From Syntrophaceae bacterium UBA6109 (lineage in GTDB: Bacteria; Desulfobacterota; Syntrophia; Syntrophales; UBA6109), in assembly GCA_002428445.1 (NCBI GenBank), contig DIWJ01000039.1, positions 167 through 23,923 of the forward strand: a stretch of 23,757 nucleotides of DNA, given 5' to 3'. Both the position numbers and the translations under genes were made by a program. Position 1 is the stretch's first letter. Each line of letters begins with the position of its first letter. The notes beneath the pieces are model-generated. The model was not told where the DNA came from. It saw only the letters and a program-made list of their open reading frames with translations, and did not search any database. Of this stretch, positions 1-7,274 are shown piece by piece.

Positions 1-30
1 CGCTAATTTTAAAGACCTGACCCCCTTTCG
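1..30. repeat. Possible REP-like intergenic repeat fragment
   Basis: The stretch before the leftmost stop codon contains AAAGACCTGACCCCCTTT. The reverse complement reads as a GGGGTCAGGTCTTT motif. From memory, motifs of this kind recur between genes in deltaproteobacterial genomes and may be linked to REP-associated transposases. Only one partial copy is visible here, so repetition cannot be shown from this window. It could equally be ordinary 3' untranslated sequence of the glycosyltransferase that ends at position 31. Confidence 0.3.
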
Positions 31-2112
31 CTATTTTTTGAGGGTCATGCGGTAGAGGCCATACTCGTACGACTGCTCGCGGGCGACGGCCACCGGTTCG
101 AGGTCGTAGCGCAGCGCTATCCCGTCGCAGATGGCCTTGTTCGCATCATTCAGAACATTGCACCAGTAGTTCTTGTGGAAATAGACATGGCCGTTGTACC
201 GGATCATCAGGTCGCGGATGAGGTCGGGGTTGTTGATGCCCGCATAGGATTGGATGGCATTCTGTCCCCACAGGAGAAACATTGTCGGGATATGGGTCAC
301 GACCAGGGACCGATTTGGTATTTTTCTGATGAACTCATGTGAGTGCTGGTGGTCATACCGGGCGCCCCAGGCCTCTTGTCCCACCAGACGGATCAGCGGC
401 ACGAACTTCAGCCAGCAGAAGAGCAGGAGCAGGATGAGAAGTGCGGCGAAGGGGCGCCGGTAAACCGTCGGCCGATCCGCCTGCCCGCCGCCCGCTGTTG
501 TTGAGCCTCTCCTTCTCCTCTCCCGGGACTCCCGCGCAACAGTTACCCCCGTTTCCCGTTCCCCTTGCGGGGCATCCTCTCCTCTCGCTGCCCATTCCCG
601 CAGCGCATCTCCACCCAGCCCCGCGAGCACCGCAAGCGGCATGAAGCAGACGAGGGCGAAGCGAACATCGGCGCCGTACTTGTAACTCCCCGCATAGAAG
701 AACAGAAAAATTCCCCAGAAGAGGAGAAACCAAAACAGGATCAAGGAAACACTCCCGGGAGCGATTTTTTCTCCACTCCGTTCCGGCCGTCCCTTTCCGG
801 CCGCAAGACCGACCAGCGCCAGGAGACTAAAAAGAATTGGAAATTCCTTGTTGTTCAGAAAATAGAAACCGTTCACCGTCAGGTTGTTCGGGAAGAAAAT
901 GGTTGAGAACTTCGCCCCCGACGCGCCCCAGGATTGGCCGCTCATGGCAAAGAAGTGCCAGACATGGGGAATGATGAGCGCAAAGGCGATGAGCCCCATC
1001 GCCCAGAAAGAGCGTGTCGTCAGGGGATGACGGAAAGGGGGTTGGGGATGGCAAACTGTGGAAAACAAGTTGAACGACACGGCTGCAAACGCCCAGAGTG
1101 CGATCAATGACGATTCCGGACGCATGTAGCAGGCGAAGGGAAGGACCACTGCAAGCAGAAAAAGGTGCCTCGCTTCGCGCGTCCGGAGATAGACAAGCGT
1201 GCAGAGAACCGCGAGACCGGCGAAAAAGGCGGCCGACGTTTCCGCTGCGGCGGTGTTCGACCAGAGAAGGTTGTGGGGAATGACGGCAAAAACGAGGGCC
1301 GCGATCAGACCGGCGAACATTCCCCCCGCCAGCAGCCGCACGATAAAGAAAACGATGAGGATGCCGCCCGCGAAGAGGAGATTGTTCAGGTAGAAGGCCA
1401 GGATTTCATCGGTCCCGAAGAGCTGGAAGGCGAGGCTGATCAGGAAAGGCCAACCGCTGGGGTCTTTGTTGTAGCCAAGCCAGTTGACGAAGTACTCCCC
1501 ATACTCGAAGCTGCCGTAATTCGCCATGCCGGTCTGACCGGTGAAAGCGATATTCTGGGCCATGTTGGCGTAGATGTCTTCGTCGAAGTAGATTCGGTGG
1601 ACCTGCGGGGCAACCTGCGAGACGAGGAGGAGGCCGCCCGCAAAGATGATGAAGAGCCAGACTCCCGGACGGTTCAAACGCCCGAGGCGGGAGAGGAACC
1701 CCCGGGAGGCCCGATGGTCCGCGGAGGCCGTGGCGTTTCCGGAGACCCGGAAGGTCGCTTCGGTCCGCGGCGCAACGCCGCCGGGGTCGGCCGCTTCGCA
1801 CGGGGCGTTGTTCCAAGCCGCCTCCGTTCCTCCTGCTTTGATGGGGAGGAGGGGAAGAGGGTTCGGCCGGACGGTAAAGAGCTCTTTGAAAGCCCCGGCG
1901 ATGTCCCGACCGCACAGGAGGGCGGCGACCAGGATGAGCAGGAAATTGCCCCAGAGGACCTTCGAGACGAGCTGCGTCAGCAGGATTTCGATCTCCCCAT
2001 TGGTCCGGACGCCGATCACGTAGAAAAGAACTCCCGCCAGGGCTAGATAGAGGACCGCGGTTGCGGGAATGAAAAAACGACTCTCAACGATTTTCTGTAC
2101 GCGTGTTTTCAA
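31..2112 (-). CDS. GT-C fold membrane glycosyltransferase (GT39/ArnT-like)
   Basis: This 693-residue multi-pass inner-membrane protein probably transfers a sugar from a polyprenyl-phosphate donor on the periplasmic side. Hydrophobic segments lie at about residues 12-34, 55-67, 150-168 and 240-345, then 368-390, 423-440, 455-475, 485-500 and 555-575. After the transmembrane segment at 150-168 comes an acidic FDEDIY motif (Asp177-Glu178), the position of the catalytic acidic pair in GT-C/ArnT enzymes. The start is a TTG preceded by GGAGG with 9-nt spacing, and it overlaps the end of the upstream carbamoyltransferase gene by 29 nt, so the two are probably translated together. Two Pro/Gly/Arg/Glu-rich inserts, at about residues 82-146 and 503-552, interrupt the membrane architecture and look disordered. 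The acceptor (polysaccharide, lipid or protein) cannot be read from sequence. The family call is fairly sure; the substrate is unknown. Confidence 0.8.
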   Translation of the reverse strand: MKTRVQKIVESRFFIPATAVLYLALAGVLFYVIGVRTNGEIEILLTQLVSKVLWGNFLLILVAALLCGRDIAGAFKELFTVRPNPLPLLPIKAGGTEAAWNNAPCEAADPGGVAPRTEATFRVSGNATASADHRASRGFLSRLGRLNRPGVWLFIIFAGGLLLVSQVAPQVHRIYFDEDIYANMAQNIAFTGQTGMANYGSFEYGEYFVNWLGYNKDPSGWPFLISLAFQLFGTDEILAFYLNNLLFAGGILIVFFIVRLLAGGMFAGLIAALVFAVIPHNLLWSNTAAAETSAAFFAGLAVLCTLVYLRTREARHLFLLAVVLPFACYMRPESSLIALWAFAAVSFNLFSTVCHPQPPFRHPLTTRSFWAMGLIAFALIIPHVWHFFAMSGQSWGASGAKFSTIFFPNNLTVNGFYFLNNKEFPILFSLLALVGLAAGKGRPERSGEKIAPGSVSLILFWFLLFWGIFLFFYAGSYKYGADVRFALVCFMPLAVLAGLGGDALREWAARGEDAPQGERETGVTVARESRERRRRGSTTAGGGQADRPTVYRRPFAALLILLLLFCWLKFVPLIRLVGQEAWGARYDHQHSHEFIRKIPNRSLVVTHIPTMFLLWGQNAIQSYAGINNPDLIRDLMIRYNGHVYFHKNYWCNVLNDANKAICDGIALRYDLEPVAVAREQSYEYGLYRMTLKK

Positions 2113-3958
2113 TGAGCCAATCCTCCAGGAAGAGATAACGGATTCCCGTCTGCCGGAGCATCTCGACGGATTCGCCGGGGGCGCAGACCATCGGTTCTCC
2201 GTGCAGGTTGAAACTGGTGTTCAGGACGATGCCGAAGCCCAATGTCTCCTTCAGCTGGAGAAGCAGGGTGCGGTAGCGGGGTTCCTCGTCGCCGACGAAC
2301 TGGGGGCGGCAGGTGCCGTCGATGTTGATCACCCCCTCCATCAGGGAGAGGCGCTCCGGACGGACCCGGAAGCCCATCGTCATGAAGCGGTTGTCGCGGA
2401 TCTCCTGCCCCTGCGTTTCGAGGAGCGTGGGGGCGTCCTCGATGAGCATGCTGGGGCAGAAGGGCTGGTACCAGACCCGTTTCTTGAGAAGGAGGTTCAG
2501 GCGGTCCTTGATCGCCCGGTCGTCGGGACGGGCAAGGATGCTCCGGTGGCCGAGCGACCGCGGGCCGATCTCCATCCGCCCCTGGAACCAGAGGACGATC
2601 TCGCCGGCGAGGATGAGGCGCGCGGCCTCCGTTGCCGGATCCTCCAGGCGGCTCATCCGGAACTCTTCGGTTTGTCGAGTCGGCGCCGCATTCTCCCCGT
2701 CCCTTCCGGAAGGGAGCCGTGTTTTTACGACTGGAGAGGCAGGCGGAGAAAACGGTGTGCCGGTCTCCTCTTTCCGTTGAGGAGAAGCGGTTGCCGCGGC
2801 CTGGCCGGAAGAAACCGGACCTGCCCCGATCGACCCGAGAATTTCCCCGGTCGAATACAGCGGACCGAGGTAGAGGTCGGGAAGGCGGCACGTCATTTCG
2901 CCGTTGAGCGTCCGGTTGGCCGCAAGCGCCGCCCCGATGGCGAGCCCGCCGTCCCCCATGTGGGGGAAGACGAAGAGGCGTTCCAGGCCGGGCAGATCGA
3001 TGAGCAGCATGTTCATCTTGATGTTGGAGAAGACGCCCCCCGCGACGGCCATCCGCTTCAGCCCCGTTCGTTTCAGCGCCTCTTCGGTCAGGGCGGCGAC
3101 GCTCTTCTCGAGGACGCGTTGGGCCATGAAAGCGAACTGTTCCGAGGGGTAGCGCCAGAGGATGGCGCGGAGCCGGCGGAACATCTCCGTGGATCTGTGC
3201 GGAGAGACGATTTCAAGCCCTTTCGCACCGATGACCTCCATCATCGGGTTTTCGGCGTCGGGGATCGGGTAGGCGAAGTTCGCCAGCGCCATCACCTTTC
3301 CCTCATCCTCCAACTCGCGCATGTTCATGAGGTTCGTCACGTGCTCGAAGAAGATTCCGAGCGAGGTCCGGGCGGGGAGGGCGGCAAGGAGCGACAGATC
3401 GCCCCCCTTCCAGGTCCAGAGCGATCCCGAGAGACCGTCGCCGACGCCGTCGAGCGTGAGGACCAGAGCTTCCGGAAAGCCGCAGCAGGCGGCTGCCGAC
3501 GAAGCGTGGGCGGCGTGGTGATCGACGAGTTCCAGGCGGCAGTCCTCAAAGCCGAGGGCCTTCAACCGCCGCTCCAGGTAGGCGCGGCTCAGCATCCTGG
3601 ACAGGGCGTTGGGGGCCAGTTCCGTGAAGCGGTACTTGAAGGCCTTCTTGAAGGGATCGGTCCGGCGGGGGGCCATCTTCCGGCGGCGGATGAGGTAGTA
3701 CTCTTCCTTCAGGCCGGGGAAGAGCCGGGTCAACGTCTTCGCGGGATCGGTCGTCGAGGCGGCGACGGTCCGGATTTGCGCCGGGACAAGGCCGGCATAC
3801 TCCAGACAGGCGCCGATGGAAAGGCGTGGAAAGCCGACTTCCAACTTGCGGCGGGTGAGCCGCTCCTCGTTCACGGCAAAGATGATCTTCCCGCCGGCGA
3901 TCAGCGCGGCGCCCGCATCGTGTCCGTCCCAGATTCCCAGAACCAGCCGCTCGTTCAA
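2084..3958 (-). CDS. Carbamoyltransferase, NodU/CmcH family
   Basis: The 624-residue cytoplasmic enzyme should transfer a carbamoyl group from carbamoyl phosphate, via a carbamoyl-adenylate, to a hydroxyl of a sugar or other small molecule. The N-terminal Kae1-like domain starts with LGIWDGHDAGAAL (residues 7-19) and carries the HHAAH metal-binding motif at 147-151, DGVGDG near 170 and the AVAGGVFSNIKMN segment at 304-316. The C-terminal YrdC-like domain carries WFQGRMEIGPRSLGHRSIL (457-475) and NTSFNLHGEPMV (580-591), both hallmarks of this family. Between the domains lies a Pro/Ser/Thr/Glu-rich insert (about 378-434) not expected in the family. Translation starts at TTG with AAGGAG 9 nt upstream; a nearby ATG is out of frame and closes after three codons. 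Neighbouring sugar enzymes suggest decoration of an exopolysaccharide or its precursor. An antibiotic-type substrate is possible but there is no other support for it. Confidence 0.88.
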   Translation of the reverse strand: MNERLVLGIWDGHDAGAALIAGGKIIFAVNEERLTRRKLEVGFPRLSIGACLEYAGLVPAQIRTVAASTTDPAKTLTRLFPGLKEEYYLIRRRKMAPRRTDPFKKAFKYRFTELAPNALSRMLSRAYLERRLKALGFEDCRLELVDHHAAHASSAAACCGFPEALVLTLDGVGDGLSGSLWTWKGGDLSLLAALPARTSLGIFFEHVTNLMNMRELEDEGKVMALANFAYPIPDAENPMMEVIGAKGLEIVSPHRSTEMFRRLRAILWRYPSEQFAFMAQRVLEKSVAALTEEALKRTGLKRMAVAGGVFSNIKMNMLLIDLPGLERLFVFPHMGDGGLAIGAALAANRTLNGEMTCRLPDLYLGPLYSTGEILGSIGAGPVSSGQAAATASPQRKEETGTPFSPPASPVVKTRLPSGRDGENAAPTRQTEEFRMSRLEDPATEAARLILAGEIVLWFQGRMEIGPRSLGHRSILARPDDRAIKDRLNLLLKKRVWYQPFCPSMLIEDAPTLLETQGQEIRDNRFMTMGFRVRPERLSLMEGVINIDGTCRPQFVGDEEPRYRTLLLQLKETLGFGIVLNTSFNLHGEPMVCAPGESVEMLRQTGIRYLFLEDWLIENTRTENR

Positions 3959-3975
3959 AACACCATTCTCCTTAA

Positions 3976-3999
3976 AAAAGGGCGCTGTCCCCTATTTCC
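3976..3999. repeat. REP-like half-palindrome between genes
   Basis: The 43-bp gap between the radical SAM and carbamoyltransferase genes contains GGGCGCTGTCCCC (3980-3992) followed by TATTT. The 12-base core GGGCGCTGTCCC is identical to one arm of the palindrome at 5573-5605. Two intergenic copies of the same core within 1.6 kb indicate a dispersed repeat. The other arm is missing here, so this copy cannot form the hairpin by itself. Confidence 0.55.
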
Positions 4000-4001
4000 G
4001 T

Positions 4002-5483
4002 TCAGCGCAGCCAGAGAAGAAAGCGGCGCAACGCGGGGATCAGACCGGCGATGGCGCCCGGTTCCAGCATCGAGAGCACGCGCGCCGCCGCGCGGTGCCG
4101 CAGGTAGAACCGCCGGAAGGCATAGCGCCGGAACGCGTCCACCCGCGCCGCGGGCAGACCCGGGAGCTCCATGACTGCACTGTTCTGTGCAAAGGCGCCG
4201 CTTCCTCCCCCGTGCTTCAACCAGCCTTTCTCCAGCGCTTCATTGTAAAGGGCGGTCCCGGGAAACGGGGCCGCCGTGTAGAACTGGCCAATATCGAGCG
4301 GCAGCGACAGGGCCATGTCCAGCGTCTCCGCCATCGTTGCCTCCGTCTCGCCGGGAAGGCCGAAGATGAAGTGCCCGGCCGTCCGGATCCCTATGCGGTT
4401 CGTCAGATTCACGGCCGCGCGCGACTGCGCCGCCGTGATCCCCTTCCCCGATGCCGCCAGAATCGCGTCGTTTCCCGACTCCAGGCCGAAGCTGATCATC
4501 CAGAGCCCCGCCTGCTTCATCAGCCGGAGCGTCTCCTCGTCGATCGTATCGACGCGGCTGTTGCAGGTCCAGGAGATCCGGAGTCCTTTCTCCAGAATGG
4601 TCCGGCAGAGTTCCTGCACGTAACGGCGGTCGGCGGTAAAGGTATCCGCCCAAATGAAAAACTCCCGGATGCCGTAACGGGAAACGCCCACGGCCATCTC
4701 TTCGACCACCTGCGCGACGGGACGACGGCGGAGCCGGTGCCCGTAATATAGAGGAGCGGTGCAAAAAGTGCAACGGTAAGGACAGCCGCGAACCGGCGCC
4801 ACCATCAGAAACCGTCGCCCCTTGAGAGGGAGCCGGTAGGCGTCGTGGTCGAGGCCGTCCCAGTCGGGCGCCGGGATCGCATCGGGCTTGAGCAGGGGAG
4901 CGTCCGGATTGTGGTGGATCGCGCCGCCTTCCTTGCCTCTCCAGGAAATGCCCCGGATATCTGCGAATCTTGACAGGTCTTGTCGGTATCGGCTGCCCCC
5001 GCCGCCGCTTCCCGCGCAGGCCGGCGTCGGGTCGTTCGCTTCATCCGTTCCAACCCGGCAAAGTTCGCGGATGATTCCCTCCGGCTCCCCGCGGATGACG
5101 ACGTCCAGGTTCTTCTCCGTCAGCGCCTCTTCCGGCCGGACCGTGACATGCGTTCCGATCACGGCGGTTACGGATTCGGGTGCATTTTCGCGAACGACGC
5201 GCGCGATGTCAAGGTCGAAGGAGAGCGTCGGCGTCCCCGTGCTCCAGATCGCAAAACCGGGTTGAAGCGTCCGCAGATCCTCCGCAAGGGAGGGCAGGTC
5301 GAGGCCCGCCGCGGGGTAGTCGCGGAGCGTCACGCGATGGCCGTCCCGCCGGAGCAGGGCCGCGGCCGTCGCCAGCGTCAACGGCGGCCACTGGGTTCCC
5401 CAGACGCCCGCCTCCTGCGTGCAGCGTCCCTCGCGGGTATAGCCCCGGCCGTCCGGCGCCGGCGGATTGAAAAGCAGAATCAT
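4002..5483 (-). CDS. Cobalamin-binding-type radical SAM protein
   Basis: The 493-residue protein has a Rossmann-like N-terminal domain (about 1-140) of the B12-binding kind, with the PPLTLATAAALLRRDGHRV segment (33-51) typical of BchE-like enzymes. The radical SAM core has the [4Fe-4S]-binding CxxxCxxC motif as CPYRCTFC, cysteines 234, 238 and 241. The SAM-contacting GLESGND region is near 333-339, and FGLPGET is at 374-380. Proteins of this class methylate or rearrange unreactive carbons, but the substrate is not predictable. No DxHxxG cobalamin motif is seen, so cobalamin may bind base-on/His-off or not at all. A short Gly/Ser/Pro-rich insert at about 144-167 is unusual. The gene lies between the carbamoyltransferase and GT2 genes on the same strand, suggesting polymer or lipid modification. 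Confidence 0.82.
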   Translation of the reverse strand: MILLFNPPAPDGRGYTREGRCTQEAGVWGTQWPPLTLATAAALLRRDGHRVTLRDYPAAGLDLPSLAEDLRTLQPGFAIWSTGTPTLSFDLDIARVVRENAPESVTAVIGTHVTVRPEEALTEKNLDVVIRGEPEGIIRELCRVGTDEANDPTPACAGSGGGGSRYRQDLSRFADIRGISWRGKEGGAIHHNPDAPLLKPDAIPAPDWDGLDHDAYRLPLKGRRFLMVAPVRGCPYRCTFCTAPLYYGHRLRRRPVAQVVEEMAVGVSRYGIREFFIWADTFTADRRYVQELCRTILEKGLRISWTCNSRVDTIDEETLRLMKQAGLWMISFGLESGNDAILAASGKGITAAQSRAAVNLTNRIGIRTAGHFIFGLPGETEATMAETLDMALSLPLDIGQFYTAAPFPGTALYNEALEKGWLKHGGGSGAFAQNSAVMELPGLPAARVDAFRRYAFRRFYLRHRAAARVLSMLEPGAIAGLIPALRRFLLWLR

Positions 5484-5572
5484 GGGTAAACCTGAAAGAT
5501 GTAATCGCGACGCGCCCCTCCTCCGGGGGCGCTTGATCAGGGAGTAATTTGTGAAGCTACTCCGTCAGCAGG

Positions 5573-5605
5573 GGGACAGCGCCCCATTAAATAGGGCGCT
5601 GTCCC
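5573..5605. repeat. REP-like palindrome, 12-bp perfect arms
   Basis: GGGACAGCGCCC (5573-5584) and its exact reverse complement GGGCGCTGTCCC (5594-5605) are separated by the 9-base loop CATTAAATA. The right arm reaches the stop codon of the GT2 gene. On neither side is there a run of T that would make a standard intrinsic terminator. The same core occurs between the next two genes at 3980-3992, which favours a dispersed REP-type element. As RNA it could still stabilise the upstream transcript or pause transcription. Confidence 0.65.
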
Positions 5606-6309
5606 TAATTAAAATACAGATACTTTATCATCGTGTAGACGTAACGGAAGGCGACCTTCCGGACACTGATCTTCGAGTACCCCGCCTTCCGTTCGTGTTC
5701 ATGGGAGGGGACTTCGGCCATCCGGTAGCCCTTCTTCAGGGTCTTGATGATCATTTCCTGTTCAATTGTCGTAATGTTTTCCCGCAGATCCAGATCCCGG
5801 AGGACCGCCGTCCGGATCGCCCGAAAGCCGTTCTGGCTTTCCGAAAGGCGGACATGAAAGCGGTGGTTGATGCAGGCGGTGATCAGCGAACTCCCCATCA
5901 GGCGGAAACATTCGTCGAATCCGCCGTGAAGCTCGCTGGAACCTCCTATCAGGCGGGATCCGGAGACGTGGTCGGCCCTGCCCTCGAGGATGGGCCGGAT
6001 GAGGTTGGGAATGTCGTCGGGGTCGTGGGAGCCGTCGGCGTCGATGAAGACCGCGATCTCCCGGTCGAGATGGGGGATCACGGAGCGGAGCGCCTCTCCC
6101 TTGCCCTTCCCGTGGTCGAAGACGATGCGGGCGCCCAGCGACCGGGCGAGATCCGCCGTTCCGTCCGGAGAATGGCCGTCCACCACCAGAATGTCCGACG
6201 TGTAAGGCCTCGTTTTCTCGATGATGTCCCCGATCGTCCGGGCCTCGTTCAGCGACGGAATGACGACGGTGACGACGTCCCTGCCTTCATAATCGCTCCG
6301 TGCCTCCAT
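5605..6309 (-). CDS. GT2 glycosyltransferase, DPM1/polyprenyl-P-sugar synthase-like
   Basis: This 234-residue GT-A enzyme resembles dolichol-phosphate mannose synthase, which moves a sugar from a nucleotide donor to a polyprenyl phosphate on the cytoplasmic face. The nucleotide-binding region reads TVVIPSLNEARTIG (14-27), followed by VVDGHSPDGT (42-51) and the metal-binding FIDADGSHDP (88-97; Asp90, Asp92). The C-terminal HEHERKAGYSK (203-213) matches the lipid-phosphate site of DPM-like enzymes. There is no C-terminal membrane segment, so it is the short soluble or peripheral type. ATG is the only credible start because a stop codon lies just upstream in frame. It is the first gene of the leftward block and diverges from the gene at 6515. 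It could supply the lipid-linked sugar used by the GT-C enzyme three genes downstream. The family is clear; the sugar is not. Confidence 0.87.
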   Translation of the reverse strand: MEARSDYEGRDVVTVVIPSLNEARTIGDIIEKTRPYTSDILVVDGHSPDGTADLARSLGARIVFDHGKGKGEALRSVIPHLDREIAVFIDADGSHDPDDIPNLIRPILEGRADHVSGSRLIGGSSELHGGFDECFRLMGSSLITACINHRFHVRLSESQNGFRAIRTAVLRDLDLRENITTIEQEMIIKTLKKGYRMAEVPSHEHERKAGYSKISVRKVAFRYVYTMIKYLYFN

Positions 6310-6380
6310 ATGGGTTCACAAGTCCTTTCCTGTTTCCGCAATCATTTTTTTATCCGACTGAAAATACATGTAAAAAAAGC

Positions 6381-6407
6381 TTGACAATTGATTGTGGGAT
6401 TTATAAT
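6381..6407 (+). promoter_or_regulatory. Consensus sigma70-type promoter for the plus-strand block
   Basis: TTGACA (6381-6386) and TATAAT (6402-6407) both match the consensus hexamers exactly, with a 15-bp spacer that is shorter than the preferred 16-18. It lies about 108 bp upstream of the ATG at 6515 in the 205-bp gap between divergent genes, and the sequence around it is AT-rich. The minus strand over the same bases gives TTGTCA followed 15 bp later by TATTTT, a weaker candidate for the leftward operon. Transcription would start near 6414, leaving a leader of about 100 nt. Confidence 0.6.
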
Positions 6408-6514
6408 CTGCTTTCACGTTTTTGTAAACGCAATTGTTCGTTCGAAACAGATTTAACCAACCGCGCCGCTGGAAAGAGCGGAAAAATTCACATTGATGGA
6501 AAGGAGTGCGAAAC

Positions 6515-7195
6515 ATGTTTACCAAGCGGGTAGGCGTCTTCGTCTTGATGTTTCTGATGCTCGGCGTTTCATGGTTTTCTCCACAGGTCCAGGCCCAGGT
6601 CCTTACGCCTGAGCAAGTGGCGGAGGCTGTCGCGGCCAATCCGGCCAACGCCACGGCCATCATCCAGGCGGCCGTCGTGGCCAATCCGGATAATGCCGCC
6701 GCAATCGTCAATGCATGCATGGCCCGCTCTCCCGTCCTTACGGCGACCATTGTTTCCGCGGCAATATCGGCGGCGCCGATCCAGGCGGGGAATATTGTTA
6801 CCGCCGCCGTGACTGCCGCGCCGACCCAGGCGGCGCAGATTACCCAGGCGGCCGTGACGGCGGCGCCGGCGCAGTTGGGAACGATTGTGAATGCGGCCGT
6901 GACCGCGGCGCCGAACCGGGCGGCCGACGTCGTCCAGGGGGCGAGTTCCGCGGGGGCTTCCGACGCGGCTGTCAGAACCGCGGCAACCAATGCGGGCGCC
7001 ACCCCCGGACAGATCACCACCGGTCTGGCCAGACCGCAGTTGCCGCCGCTGCCGCCGCCGCCTCCTCCTCCTCCTCCAACCACGACGGCGACCACGGTCG
7101 CACCGACCACGGTTCCGACCACGGTTCCGACCACGATTATAACGACGACAACGACATCATCGTCGTCGACGACGTCGGTTACCCCCAGCCGATAA
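6515..7195 (+). CDS. Secreted 15-residue-repeat protein with Pro/Thr/Ser tail
   Basis: I do not recognise this 226-residue protein. It begins with a Sec-type signal peptide (about 1-28, ending VQA-Q). Residues 37-141 are seven tandem repeats of exactly 15 residues with the pattern AAVxAAPxxAxxIVx and a proline at position 7 of each (P43, P58, P73, P88, P103, P118, P133). After a short linker come a run of nine prolines (180-188) and a Thr-rich stalk ending TTTTTSSSSTTSVTPSR. There is no hydrophobic C-terminal anchor, so it is not a PEP-CTERM or LPXTG protein. ATG 6515 is preferred over GTG 6506 because AAGGAG sits 8 nt before it. It heads the plus-strand block behind a strong promoter. The tail is nearly identical, down to DNA, to that of the FecR-domain protein two genes on. 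Function is unknown; a structural or surface role is an inference. Confidence 0.8.
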   Translation: MFTKRVGVFVLMFLMLGVSWFSPQVQAQVLTPEQVAEAVAANPANATAIIQAAVVANPDNAAAIVNACMARSPVLTATIVSAAISAAPIQAGNIVTAAVTAAPTQAAQITQAAVTAAPAQLGTIVNAAVTAAPNRAADVVQGASSAGASDAAVRTAATNAGATPGQITTGLARPQLPPLPPPPPPPPPTTTATTVAPTTVPTTVPTTIITTTTTSSSSTTSVTPSR

Positions 7196-7197
7196 CC
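7130..7197 (+). repeat. Direct repeat copy 1: DNA coding for the Thr/Ser tail
   Basis: These 68 bp, reaching the stop codon of the repeat protein, align without gaps to 9947-10014 with five mismatches by my hand alignment. Both copies are in the same reading frame and end at a TAA following codons for SVTPSR. Such DNA-level conservation in a codon-repetitive stretch suggests recent duplication or gene conversion, not only protein-level selection. Confidence 0.8.
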
Positions 7198-7274
7198 CGC
7201 TGGGACGGGATATTTTTTCATGCGGACGGTTAGAACATTGATGAATGGCTTCTCATAAACGAAAGGATGCGGAT

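Noticed and set aside
2069..4174. A 701-codon open frame on the plus strand opposite the carbamoyltransferase gene
   Set aside because: Its translation is rich in Arg/Gly/Glu/Pro with no recognisable motif, while the minus strand encodes a complete conserved enzyme. It is a GC-rich antisense shadow.
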